A stretch of DNA of 64,000 bases from positions 124,001 through 188,000 of the forward strand of contig NZ_VUOA01000005.1 in NCBI RefSeq assembly GCF_008386575.1. The letters are read 5' to 3'. The stretch is from Salinarimonas soli (GTDB taxonomy: Bacteria > Pseudomonadota > Alphaproteobacteria > Rhizobiales > Beijerinckiaceae). Below are positions 37,896 to 46,401 of the stretch, piece after piece. A program made the position numbers and the translations under genes. The notes beneath the pieces are model-generated. The model was not told the origin of the DNA. It searched no databases and saw nothing but the letters and a program-made list of their open reading frames with translations. How positions within the stretch are numbered: position 1 is the first letter of the stretch; each line of letters begins with the position of its first letter.

Positions 37896-39414
37896 CGGCC
37901 AGCTCCTCCTCACGGACAGCCCTCAGGGTGAAATGGAACGTCGTCCCCTGTCCCGGCTGCGAATCCACCCAGATCTTGCCCCCGTGCGCCTCCACGATCG
38001 TGCGGCAGATCGAGAGCCCCACTCCCATCCCGTGAGCCTTGGTGGTCACGAAGGGCTGGAAGAGCTGGCGCGCCACGTCCTCGGCGAGACCCGTCCCGGT
38101 ATCCCGGACGCTCACCTGCGTGAAGCCCTCCGCGCCCATGGCGGTTTCCACCACCAGCTCCCGCAAGGAGCAGCCCTCCATGGCCTCGATGGCGTTGCGG
38201 ATGAGGTTGAGGAGCACCTGCTGGATCTGGATCCGGTCGGCGAGGACGAGATTGGCTGAGCGGTCGAGGCGGAACGTGACGCGCACCCCCCGCTCCTTCG
38301 CGCCGACGAGGGCGAGCGCGCTCGCCTCCTGGATGAGCTTCGGCAGATCCTCGATGTGCCGCTCGCTTTCGCCCCGCGCCACGAACTCGCGCAGATGCCG
38401 GATCACCTGGCCCGCGCGCAGCGCCTGCTCGGCCGCCTCGTTGACCGCGTCGCGCAGCATCGGAACCTGCGCGCCCTCCATCCGCTCCAGGATGCGCCGG
38501 CAGCCCTTGAGGTAGTTCGCGATCGCCGTGAGGGGCTGGTTGATCTCGTGGGCGAGGGTCGAAGCCATCTCGCCCAGGGCCGTGAAGCGCGACATGTGCA
38601 CGAGCTCGGATTGAAGCTCCTGCAGGCGCGTCTCCGTCTTCTGGCGCTCCGTGAGGTCGCGGATGAAGCCCGTGAAGTAGCGCTCGCCTCCCGAGCGCAT
38701 CTCGCCGACCGCGAGCTCGACGGGGAACGTGGAGCCGTCCGCGCGGCTTGCCACGACGACACGGCCGATGCCGATGATCCGGCGCTCGCCCGTCGCGAGA
38801 TAGCGGTGCAGGTAGCCGTCATGCTGCGAGCGATACGGCTCGGGCATGAGCATGCTGACGTTCCGCCCCACCACCTCCGCGGCCGTGTAGTCGAACAGCC
38901 GCTCCGCCGTGGCACTGAACGAGCGCATGAGCCCGGCCTCGTCGATGACGATCATCGCGTCCGGCACGGTCTCGAGGATCGAGCGCAGATGCGCCTCCCT
39001 GCTCTTCAGGGCGTCCTCGGCCGCGACGCGCTCGGTGACGTCGCGCACCACCTTCGCGAAGCCGACGAGGCGCCCGTCCGCGTGGAGAGGGGTCACGGTG
39101 ACCTGCGCCACGAAGGACGACCCGTCCTTGCGCCGCCGGCGGCCCTCGTCCTCGAACCGTCCCTGCCGCTGGACGGCGCCGAGCTCCTGCTCATGTCGCC
39201 CGAGGAGCACGTCCTCCTCCGGGTAGAAGATCGCGACGGAGCGCCCGATGATCTCGTCGTGGCTCCACCCCGTCATCCGCTCGGCGCCCTCGCTCCAGGT
39301 GGTGACCCGCCCTTCCGCGTCGAGGACGAAGATCGCGATGTCCGAGCCGGCCTGAGCGACGGCTGCGGACGGGGCAGGGGACCGCGCGGGGCATGACGGC
39401 GTGGGATCGGTCAC
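37885..39414 (-). CDS. fixL: Haem-PAS oxygen sensor histidine kinase FixL
   Basis: 509 residues from GTG 39414 (GAGG site). Two PAS domains (about 20-130 and 138-260). The second is the haem PAS: the haem-ligand His198 is in [13 protein letters not shown] and the oxygen-sensing Arg218 is in [13 protein letters not shown], matching Bradyrhizobium FixL His200/Arg220. The kinase H-box is [20 protein letters not shown] (His289), the N-box [12 protein letters not shown], and the G2 box [12 protein letters not shown]. There are no membrane helices, so it is soluble as in Bradyrhizobium. It forms an operon with fixJ. Confidence 0.95.
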   Translation of the reverse strand: MTDPTPSCPARSPAPSAAVAQAGSDIAIFVLDAEGRVTTWSEGAERMTGWSHDEIIGRSVAIFYPEEDVLLGRHEQELGAVQRQGRFEDEGRRRRKDGSSFVAQVTVTPLHADGRLVGFAKVVRDVTERVAAEDALKSREAHLRSILETVPDAMIVIDEAGLMRSFSATAERLFDYTAAEVVGRNVSMLMPEPYRSQHDGYLHRYLATGERRIIGIGRVVVASRADGSTFPVELAVGEMRSGGERYFTGFIRDLTERQKTETRLQELQSELVHMSRFTALGEMASTLAHEINQPLTAIANYLKGCRRILERMEGAQVPMLRDAVNEAAEQALRAGQVIRHLREFVARGESERHIEDLPKLIQEASALALVGAKERGVRVTFRLDRSANLVLADRIQIQQVLLNLIRNAIEAMEGCSLRELVVETAMGAEGFTQVSVRDTGTGLAEDVARQLFQPFVTTKAHGMGVGLSICRTIVEAHGGKIWVDSQPGQGTTFHFTLRAVREEELADVG

Positions 39415-39658
39415 GGGGCTGTCCTCGGGCTGGCCGCCGTGCCGCCGATGATCCGGCTCGTGCGGGCGCTGCGGAGGCAGAGGCTCCGCCGTAGCAGCTG
39501 ATTTAAGGCCGCAGCACCGCTGTCGCACCTCCGGACCGTTCCCTATCGGGGAGCCGCCGTGTAGCGGACGCCCCCGAGCTCCGATGCCGCGTGGGGCGCG
39601 CGCGATCTCGGCCGCACGATGCGGTCATCCCGTTCGGTCACCGTCCCGCGCTCCGCTC

Positions 39659-40948
39659 TCAATCGGCCGCGTGCTTGCGGCGGACGCGGCGGACGAGCCA
39701 GGCCATGCCCAGAACGATGATCGGCGCCAGAGCCGCCGTCGCAATCGACGGATCAATGGGAGCCCCCGCCTCGTGGATACCCTCCAAGACAAGATGCGCC
39801 AAGCTGGCGACGTAATACGAGATCGCCGCGACCGAGAGCCCTTCGACCGTCTGCTGAAGGCGCAGCTGCGTGCGCGCCCGCTCGTTCATGGCGGCGAGCA
39901 GGGTGCGGTTCTGGAGCTCAAGCTCCAGATCGACCCGCGTGCGCAGCAGCTGCGCCGCGCGGGCGAGCTTGCGCGACAGGCTCGCCTGCCGCTCCTCGGT
40001 GGAGGTGCAGGTACGCATGGCGGGATCGAGGCGCCGCGACAGGAAGTCCGACCAGGTCGGGACGCCCGTGAGAGGCCGCTCGTTGAGCGCCGCGAGCCGC
40101 GAGGTGACGATCTCGCGATAGGCGCGCGTCGCGCCGAAGCGGTAAAGGCTGCCGACCGCGTCCGCCTCCAGCTCGGCCGCGAGCGCCGTGAGCTGGTCCA
40201 GCAGGCGCTTGTTCGCCTCATAGCCCTCGCTCGCGCCCATCTGGGTGAGAATCTCGGCGAGAGCCCGCTCGATGCGCCCGATGCGGGGGGACAGCGTCTG
40301 GGCTTCGGGAAGGCCAAGCAACGCGAAGCAGCGGTAGGTCTCGATCTCCAACAGGCGCTGGACGAGGCTCCCCGCCTGACCGGCCGAGAGGCCGCAGTCG
40401 GCGACGAGGATGCGCACGAAGCCGCGGGGATCCGTGCCGAAATCCGTCGCGATCGCGGCCGCCCCGTCCGCGACCACCGAGCCGACCACGCCGCCGTCCC
40501 CGAAGAGCGCGCCGGGATCGTCGGGAAGCGCCGCCTGAGGCAGGAGGTGGAGATCCACGGCAACGAGGAGGGGACCGGGCTGGGGCAGCGCGTGCATCAC
40601 GCCGGCGAGCTGGTCGGGCGGCGGCTGGAAGGGTGCCGCCGTCCGCTCCGGCATTTCGTCGAAGCGCCACAGATAGGTGGTGAACTCCGCGTGGCTCTCC
40701 CAGCGCAGGGTGCCGCCCGAGAAGGCGAGGCTCGCATAGCGGGCATCGGGCGCAGGCGGCCGGACGCCGTTGCCCTCGCAGAACCGGGCCAGGGCGGCCC
40801 TGTCGCGCGCCGACGCCTCGGCGTTGGTGGCGAAGGCGTATTGCAGCATGCGGGTCGGGGTCCTGACCGGGACCACCGGTCTGGCATGCAGCTCGGCGAG
40901 GACGCGGGCCCGGGCCGGATGAGTGGCGAATTCGGTCGATTGTGCCAT
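39659..40948 (-). CDS. DUF3422 family protein
   Basis: 429 residues matching the full DUF3422 family: HPARARVLAELHARPVVPVR at the N-terminus, WESHAEFTTYLWRF, a central RLLEIETYRCFALLGLPEAQ, and a two-helix membrane region near the C-terminus (VAAISYYVASLAHLVLEGIH; ATAALAPIIVLGMAWLVRRV). The arrangement, a soluble body, coiled coil and terminal hairpin, resembles CorA-like proteins in outline, but the function is unknown. It stands alone. Confidence 0.9.
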   Translation of the reverse strand: MAQSTEFATHPARARVLAELHARPVVPVRTPTRMLQYAFATNAEASARDRAALARFCEGNGVRPPAPDARYASLAFSGGTLRWESHAEFTTYLWRFDEMPERTAAPFQPPPDQLAGVMHALPQPGPLLVAVDLHLLPQAALPDDPGALFGDGGVVGSVVADGAAAIATDFGTDPRGFVRILVADCGLSAGQAGSLVQRLLEIETYRCFALLGLPEAQTLSPRIGRIERALAEILTQMGASEGYEANKRLLDQLTALAAELEADAVGSLYRFGATRAYREIVTSRLAALNERPLTGVPTWSDFLSRRLDPAMRTCTSTEERQASLSRKLARAAQLLRTRVDLELELQNRTLLAAMNERARTQLRLQQTVEGLSVAAISYYVASLAHLVLEGIHEAGAPIDPSIATAALAPIIVLGMAWLVRRVRRKHAAD

Positions 40949-41243
40949 CCGGCCTGACGGGTCGCGAGAGAGAGGTCCGGCGGGCGATCACGGCAGGAGG
41001 CGACGATTCCCGGCGGATCGGCCAAGCCTAGCATGAACATGGGCGGCCCGACATCCAGCCCCGGGCATTGCGATGGGTGCATGGACGGTCACGACACGTC
41101 CGAACGCCTGTTTTATGACGCTCCGCCGCCTGAATTCCAGGCTGGAGAGCCTGGAGCGCTGCTTGTCGGGCGGCGCAACGCTGGTCTACGCTCCGGGACG
41201 ACGCTGCGGAACAGCAGCGCCTTGCCAGGGGAGAACCAAGACA

Positions 41244-42275
41244 ATGTCACGTTCCTTGACCCGGTGGCTCGCGACAGGCCTCGTCCTCGGCCTCGCGGCG
41301 TTCACGGCGGCACCGGCCTCCGCCCAATCGACCCTCGATGCCGTGAAGAAACGCGGCAAGCTCCTATGCGGCGTCTCTCCCTCATCGGCAGGCTTCGCCT
41401 TCGCCGACGACAAGGGCGTGCGCCGCGGCTTCGACGTCGACATCTGCCGCGCCGTCTCGGCGGCGGTGTTCGGCGATCCGGGCAAGGTGGACTTCATTCC
41501 GCTCAACACGAACGTCCGCTTCCAGGCGCTCCAGTCCGGCGAGGTCGACATCCTCTCGCGGCAGACGACGGTGACCTTCACCCGCGACACGACCCTCGGT
41601 CTCGATTTCGGCCCGACCGTCGTCTATGACGGCCAGGGGCTGATGGTGCACAAGAAGCTCGGCGTGACGAGCGCGGCGGAGCTCAAGGGCGCAGCCATCT
41701 GCCTGCTTCCAGGCACGACGACGCTCCAGAACCTCGCCGACTACTTCCGCCCGAAGAACATCCAGTACGAAGCCGTGGTCTTCGAGAGCACGGACGAGTG
41801 GCGCAACGCCTTCTTCTCCGGCCGCTGCGACGTGATCACGTCCGACCGCTCCGACGTGGCCTCCGTTCGCGCCGTGGCCAACAACCCGAACGATTTCGTC
41901 ATCCTGCCTGAGACGATCTCCAAGGAGCCCCTCGCGCCGGTGGTCCGGCAGGGGGACGCCAACTGGCGCGACATCGTGAGCTGGACCGTCAACGCGCTGA
42001 TCGCGGCGGAGGAGAAGGGCATCAACTCCGACAACGTCGAGCAGCAGACGAAGTCGCAGGATCCCGAGGTGCAGCGCATGCTCGGCGTCACGGGCGACTT
42101 CGGCAAGGCGCTCGGCCTCGACAACAAATGGGCCCTCAACGCCATCAAGGGCGTCGGGAACTATGCCGAGATGTGGGAGCGCAATCTCGGCGAGAAGACC
42201 GCGCTCGGCATGACGCGAGGTCCGAACAAGCTCTGGACGGAGGGCGGCCTCCTCTACACGCCGCCGTTCCGCTAG
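41244..42275 (+). CDS. aapJ: General L-amino-acid ABC transporter, periplasmic binding protein
   Basis: 343 residues from ATG 41244 (GGGGAG site). A Sec signal peptide ends in APASAQ (residue 28). The mature protein has the AapJ/BztA pattern: TLDAVKKRGKLLCGVSPSSA, GFDVDICRAVSAAVFGDPGK, FTRDTTLGLDFGPTVVYDGQ, DVITSDRSDVASVRAVANNP and the late GLDNKWALNAIKGVGNYAEM. AapJ binds many L-amino acids. It heads an operon with the two permeases. Confidence 0.94.
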   Translation: MSRSLTRWLATGLVLGLAAFTAAPASAQSTLDAVKKRGKLLCGVSPSSAGFAFADDKGVRRGFDVDICRAVSAAVFGDPGKVDFIPLNTNVRFQALQSGEVDILSRQTTVTFTRDTTLGLDFGPTVVYDGQGLMVHKKLGVTSAAELKGAAICLLPGTTTLQNLADYFRPKNIQYEAVVFESTDEWRNAFFSGRCDVITSDRSDVASVRAVANNPNDFVILPETISKEPLAPVVRQGDANWRDIVSWTVNALIAAEEKGINSDNVEQQTKSQDPEVQRMLGVTGDFGKALGLDNKWALNAIKGVGNYAEMWERNLGEKTALGMTRGPNKLWTEGGLLYTPPFR

Positions 42276-42454
42276 ACGCGCGCAGCCGTCCGGTGCGCTG
42301 GCGCCGAGGGTTCCCGCGCCCTCCGCCACCGCACCGGACAAGCTGCACCTGAGTGCAGCGCCGACCCGGGGTCCACCTGTTGGCCGATGGCTCCCCGGCG
42401 TCTGGGCTCCAGGCGTACCCGCCCGGTCCCATCCCGAACCGCGGAGGTTCGCCC

Positions 42455-43636
42455 TTGAGCGTGCCCACGATCCACGACGCTTCCCTCCTGCGCCTCGTCT
42501 ACAACGTGCGCGTCCGGGCGATCCTCTACCAGGTGCTCGCCGTCGCGGCCGTCGTGCTGGCGGGGCTCTACCTGTTCGGCAACATGTCGGCGAAGCTCGC
42601 CGAGCAGAACATCGCGACGGGCTTCGGCTATCTCGGGCGCGAGGCGGGCTTCACGATCAGCCAGGCCTTCATCGAGTACAAGCCGTCCGACACCTATGCC
42701 ATGGCGCTGCTCGTGGGCATCCTCAACACGGTCTGGGTTTCGGCGATCGGCTGCGTGCTCGCGACCGTGATCGGCACGGTGGTCGGCATCGCGCGAATGT
42801 CCTCAAACCCGCTCCTGTCGTGGCTGATGCTGGCCTATGTCGAGGCGCTGCGGAATGTGCCGCTGCTCCTCTACCTGTTTCTCTGGTACGCGCTGATCGT
42901 CGCGATCCTGCCGAACGTGCGCGACGCCCTTCAGCCTCTGCCGTATGTGTATCTCAGCAACGGCGGCCTCACGGTCCCTGCGCTCCGCTGGAGCCCTGCC
43001 CATACGGGCGTCCTTCTGGCGCTCCTCGCCGGCATTGCGGCCGCCGTCCTCGTCGTGAGGCGGGCGCGGGCCCGGCGCGTCGCGACGGGGCGCGAGGGGA
43101 CGGCCTGGCCCCTGGCCCTCGCGGCGCTCCTCGTCCCGCCCGTCGTCGCCGGCCTCCTGCTCCAGCCCGAGATGGCCGTGAACTGGCCCGAGAAGGGGCG
43201 TTTCCGGCTGAGCGGAGGCCTGCATCTCACCCCTGAGTTCACCGCTCTTCTCGTCGGCCTGTCGCTCTCGGCCTCGGCGGGCGTCGCCGAGATCGTCCGC
43301 AGTGGAATCCAGTCCGTAGGCAAGGGGCAGTGGGAGGCCTCGCGCGCCTTGGGGCTGCGGGACAACGGGGCCATGAGGCTCGTCGTTCTGCCGCAGGCGC
43401 TGCGGGTGATCATCCCGCCGATGACGAACACCTATCTGAGCCTGTTCAAGAACTCCTCGCTGGCCATCGCGATCGGCTATCCGGACCTCGTCATGGTCTC
43501 GAACACGACGATGAACCAGACGGGCCAGGCGATCGAGGCGATCGCGCTGTTCATGCTCGTTTATCTCGGGCTGTCGCTCACGATCTCGTTCGGCATGAAC
43601 CGCTACAACGCCCGCGTCGCCCTCAAGGAGCGCTAG
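42455..43636 (+). CDS. aapQ: General L-amino-acid ABC transporter permease AapQ
   Basis: 393 residues from TTG 42455, chosen because GGAGG lies seven bases ahead. It has the AapQ/BztB layout: a long N-terminal part with an extra helix, a variable middle region (about 170-265), and the HisMQ permease domain. The EAA-loop is SVGKGQWEASRALGLRDNGA and LPQALRVIIPPMTNTYLSLF follows. An early permease segment reads GILNTVWVSAIGCVLATVIG. It forms the translocation pore with AapM. Confidence 0.93.
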   Translation: MSVPTIHDASLLRLVYNVRVRAILYQVLAVAAVVLAGLYLFGNMSAKLAEQNIATGFGYLGREAGFTISQAFIEYKPSDTYAMALLVGILNTVWVSAIGCVLATVIGTVVGIARMSSNPLLSWLMLAYVEALRNVPLLLYLFLWYALIVAILPNVRDALQPLPYVYLSNGGLTVPALRWSPAHTGVLLALLAGIAAAVLVVRRARARRVATGREGTAWPLALAALLVPPVVAGLLLQPEMAVNWPEKGRFRLSGGLHLTPEFTALLVGLSLSASAGVAEIVRSGIQSVGKGQWEASRALGLRDNGAMRLVVLPQALRVIIPPMTNTYLSLFKNSSLAIAIGYPDLVMVSNTTMNQTGQAIEAIALFMLVYLGLSLTISFGMNRYNARVALKER

Positions 43637-43677
43637 GTGCCCTCGACAGCCGCAATCCCAGCCTCAAGGAGCGTCCG

Positions 43678-44778
43678 GTGACCACGACCGCCCTTCAGGC
43701 CGCCCAGGCCCCGCTCCGACGCCCGCGCCCGAGCGCCACGTGGCGCAGGCGTCTGGGGCCGTTCATCGGGACGCCCGTCAATGCCGTGATCACGGCCGTC
43801 TGCCTCGCCCTGCTCCTCTGGGCGCTCTCCGCGGCCTATCGCTGGGGCGTGACGAACGCGATCACGGAGGGCGGGCCGCAGGCCTGCAAGGGCAGGGCAG
43901 GGGGCGCCTGCTGGCCGTTCCTCGCCACGAAGCTGCGATTCATGGTCTTCGGCTACTTCCCCTACGACCAGCATTGGCGGCCGCTCGCGGCCCTGCTCGT
44001 GTTCTTCTCGGCCTGCGGCGTCACCATGATGCCCCGCTTCTGGAGCCGTCGGCTCGTGGGGCTTTGGGCCGGCGCCGTCGCCGTGATCGGCGTGCTCCTG
44101 TATGGCGGCGTCCTGGGCCTGCCCCGGGTCGAGACCACGAAATGGGGCGGCCTGCCGCTCTCCTTCATGCTCGCCTTCGTGGGCCTGTCGCTCGGCTTCC
44201 CGCTCGGACTTCTCCTGGCGCTCGCGCGCATGTCCAAGATGCCGGCGATCCGGGTGCTATCGATCGTGTTCATCGAGGTGATCCGCGGCGTCCCGCTGAT
44301 CTCGATCCTCTTCATGGCGACGGTGATGCTGCCGCTGTTCATGCCCGAGGGGGTCACCATCGACAAGCTCCTGCGCGCGCAGGTGGCGATCATCATCTTC
44401 GCGGCGGCCTACATCGCCGAGACTGTGCGCGGCGGGCTCCAGGCGATCCCGAGAGGGCAGTTCGAGGCAGCCGGAGCGCTCGGCCTGCATTACTGGCAGT
44501 CAATGCGCCTGATCGTCCTGCCGCAGGCGCTCAAGATCGTCATCCCACCGCTCGTCAACACATTCATCGGCTTCTTCCAGGACACCACCCTCGTCATCAT
44601 CGTGGGGCTCCTCGACTTCCTCGACACGGTCCGCTCGGCGCTCCGCGACCCCGACTGGCAGGGTATCGCCGTCATTGAGGGCTACGTGTTCGCGGCGGCG
44701 GTGTACTTCGTGTTCTCCTACGGGATGGGCGCGTATAGCCGCTTCCTGGAGCGGCGGCGGAGAATGGGCTACGACTAG
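43678..44778 (+). CDS. aapM: General L-amino-acid ABC transporter permease AapM
   Basis: 366 residues from GTG 43678 (AAGGAG site), 41 bp after aapQ. Signature AapM/BztC parts: ACKGRAGGACWPFLATKLRF (periplasmic segment), FGYFPYDQHWRPLAALLVFF, the permease core LGFPLGLLLALARMSKMPAI and EVIRGVPLISILFMATVMLP, and the EAA loop AIPRGQFEAAGALGLHYWQS. The expected fourth gene, the ATPase aapP, is not downstream; the next feature is a palindromic repeat and a convergent gene. Confidence 0.93.
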   Translation: MTTTALQAAQAPLRRPRPSATWRRRLGPFIGTPVNAVITAVCLALLLWALSAAYRWGVTNAITEGGPQACKGRAGGACWPFLATKLRFMVFGYFPYDQHWRPLAALLVFFSACGVTMMPRFWSRRLVGLWAGAVAVIGVLLYGGVLGLPRVETTKWGGLPLSFMLAFVGLSLGFPLGLLLALARMSKMPAIRVLSIVFIEVIRGVPLISILFMATVMLPLFMPEGVTIDKLLRAQVAIIIFAAAYIAETVRGGLQAIPRGQFEAAGALGLHYWQSMRLIVLPQALKIVIPPLVNTFIGFFQDTTLVIIVGLLDFLDTVRSALRDPDWQGIAVIEGYVFAAAVYFVFSYGMGAYSRFLERRRRMGYD

Positions 44779-44791
44779 CGTGCCCCCTCCG

Positions 44792-44870
44792 CTTGTCATG
44801 GCGCGGCTTGAGCCAGCCATCCAGTCGAGCCGTAGGTCTGGGTCCCCGGATTAAGCCCGGGGATGACAAG
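44792..44870. repeat. Dispersed palindromic repeat with 8-bp terminal inverted repeats
   Basis: The ends are perfect inverted repeats, CTTGTCAT (44792-44799) and ATGACAAG (44863-44870). Inside is a hairpin, CCCCGG ... CCGGGG, at about 44844-44862. This layout is familiar from the non-coding palindromic repeats of Hyphomicrobiales, which give false ORFs containing phrases like WMAGSSPAM. It fills the gap between aapM and the convergent amidohydrolase and may also act as a terminator. It occupies the place where aapP would be expected. Confidence 0.65.
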
Positions 44871-44932
44871 GTGGGGCTCCGAGCCAACCTTCCGTCGTGA
44901 TCCCGCTCCCATCCGGACGAGGGGCGCCCGTC

Positions 44933-46381
44933 TCATTCCCGCACCGGGTAGACCCGTGGCGAGAGCTGGTCGAGGCTCCGCCCGGCCCAATCGCGGCCGG
45001 GAGCGCCGGCGATCACCTCCGCCTGACCGCGCCGCAGCATCGCGATGTTCTCCTCGATCGAGAACGTGACGAGCTCGCCGCGCCGCACCACCTGCCGCCC
45101 GTCCACGTAGACGTCGCGCACTGCGCGGTCGTTCGCCGAGTAGACGAGGCTGCGGAGCGGATCGTAGTCGGGCTGCATGTAGGGGTTCGTCATGTCGACG
45201 ACCGTGATGTCGGCCTTGGCGCCGACGGCGAGGCGGCCGAGATCCGGGCGGCGGATGATGTTCGCGCCGCCGACGGTCGCGGCCGTGAAGGCGTGGTGGG
45301 TCGAGGAGGCCGTGTAGCTCCCTGCCACGACTCGCCCCGCGTAGCAGGCCATGCGCAGCTCATCGAGCATGTTGTGCGGGAAGCTGTCCGTCCCGATCCC
45401 GCAGCGGATCCCCGCATCCATGTAGCGCCCGAGCGTGTTGAGCGCGATGCCGCGCCGGGCGAAGACCACGGGGCAATGGGCCATCTGGGCGCCGCTGTCG
45501 CGCAGCCGCTCGAAGTCGTTCGCCTGGGGGAAGTGGATCCAAGGGTGGTCGTTGAGGAAGATGCAATGGCCGATCACCGTGTCGGGCCCGAGCGCCCCGA
45601 TGCGGTCGAGCCATTCGACGGGCGTGTAGCCCGTACGCCGCACGATCTCCTGGAACTCAACGATGCTCTGCGCGGCATGGATCTGGATCGGCTCCCCGCG
45701 GTCGCGCGCGATCGCGAGCGCGTCGAGGATCTGGGCCTCGTTCACCGTGTCGATCTGGGCTGGGCCGATGAGGCCGGTGAAGCGCCCGCTCGGATGGCGC
45801 GAGATCTCCGCCGTGAGCTCGGCCGCCTGCCGCAGGGCCGCGTCGCCGCGGGCGAAGTCGAGGTCGTACTCAACCGAGTGCCCGTTCTTCGTGCCCCAGG
45901 GCCCTGAGCGGAACATGGCCCAGAGCACGGCGCGGATGCCCGTCTCCTCGTAGTCCTCCACCCAGCCCGGCCGCGGATAGGCGAGGTCGCAGATCGTGGT
46001 GACGCCGCTCTTCAGGAGCTCCGCCACCGCGACGCGCCGCGCATGGTGGGCATATTCGGGGCCGACCTGGAACACGGGCATGAACTCGTAGAGCGAGCTC
46101 TGCCCCAGGCGCGGGCTTCCGAGTTCCTCCAGCATGCCCTTCCAGCCCGGCTCGTGCCCCGGATGGCTGTGCACGTTCACGAAGCCCGGCAGCAGCATGA
46201 GACCGCCGGCGTCGATCTCGGCGTCCGCCTTTCCGTCGAAGCCTTTTCCGACATGCGTGATCCGGTCGCCCGAGAAGGCGAGATCGGCGCCGCGCAGATA
46301 GACCTGCGTCCGCTCGGCCTCGTCCCACGCGACGAGCCAGTCGCAGTTGCGGAACACGGTCGTGCCGGGATTCTCAGACAT
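44933..46381 (-). CDS. Amidohydrolase of the TrzA/AtzA/SsnA type
   Basis: 482 residues from ATG 46381. A cytoplasmic metal-dependent amidohydrolase (subtype III): the HxH metal pair is in FVNVHSHPGHEPGW (about 75), a third His is in QIHAAQSIVEF, a fourth is in VIGHCIFLNDHPW, and the catalytic Asp is in GIGTDSFPHNMLDE. The C-terminal DITVVDMTNPYMQP is typical of this family. Members deaminate or dechlorinate N-heterocycles or hydrolyse amides; the substrate is unknown. It starts 20 bp after the FAD oxidoreductase gene and forms an operon with it. Confidence 0.9.
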   Translation of the reverse strand: MSENPGTTVFRNCDWLVAWDEAERTQVYLRGADLAFSGDRITHVGKGFDGKADAEIDAGGLMLLPGFVNVHSHPGHEPGWKGMLEELGSPRLGQSSLYEFMPVFQVGPEYAHHARRVAVAELLKSGVTTICDLAYPRPGWVEDYEETGIRAVLWAMFRSGPWGTKNGHSVEYDLDFARGDAALRQAAELTAEISRHPSGRFTGLIGPAQIDTVNEAQILDALAIARDRGEPIQIHAAQSIVEFQEIVRRTGYTPVEWLDRIGALGPDTVIGHCIFLNDHPWIHFPQANDFERLRDSGAQMAHCPVVFARRGIALNTLGRYMDAGIRCGIGTDSFPHNMLDELRMACYAGRVVAGSYTASSTHHAFTAATVGGANIIRRPDLGRLAVGAKADITVVDMTNPYMQPDYDPLRSLVYSANDRAVRDVYVDGRQVVRRGELVTFSIEENIAMLRRGQAEVIAGAPGRDWAGRSLDQLSPRVYPVRE

Positions 46382-46401
46382 GGCGGATCTCCGAAAGGGC
46401 G

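Noticed and set aside
44672-44990. Small minus-strand ORFs across the repeat after aapM
   Set aside because: They translate the palindromic repeat; phrases like GWLKPRHDKR are known artefacts of this element type.
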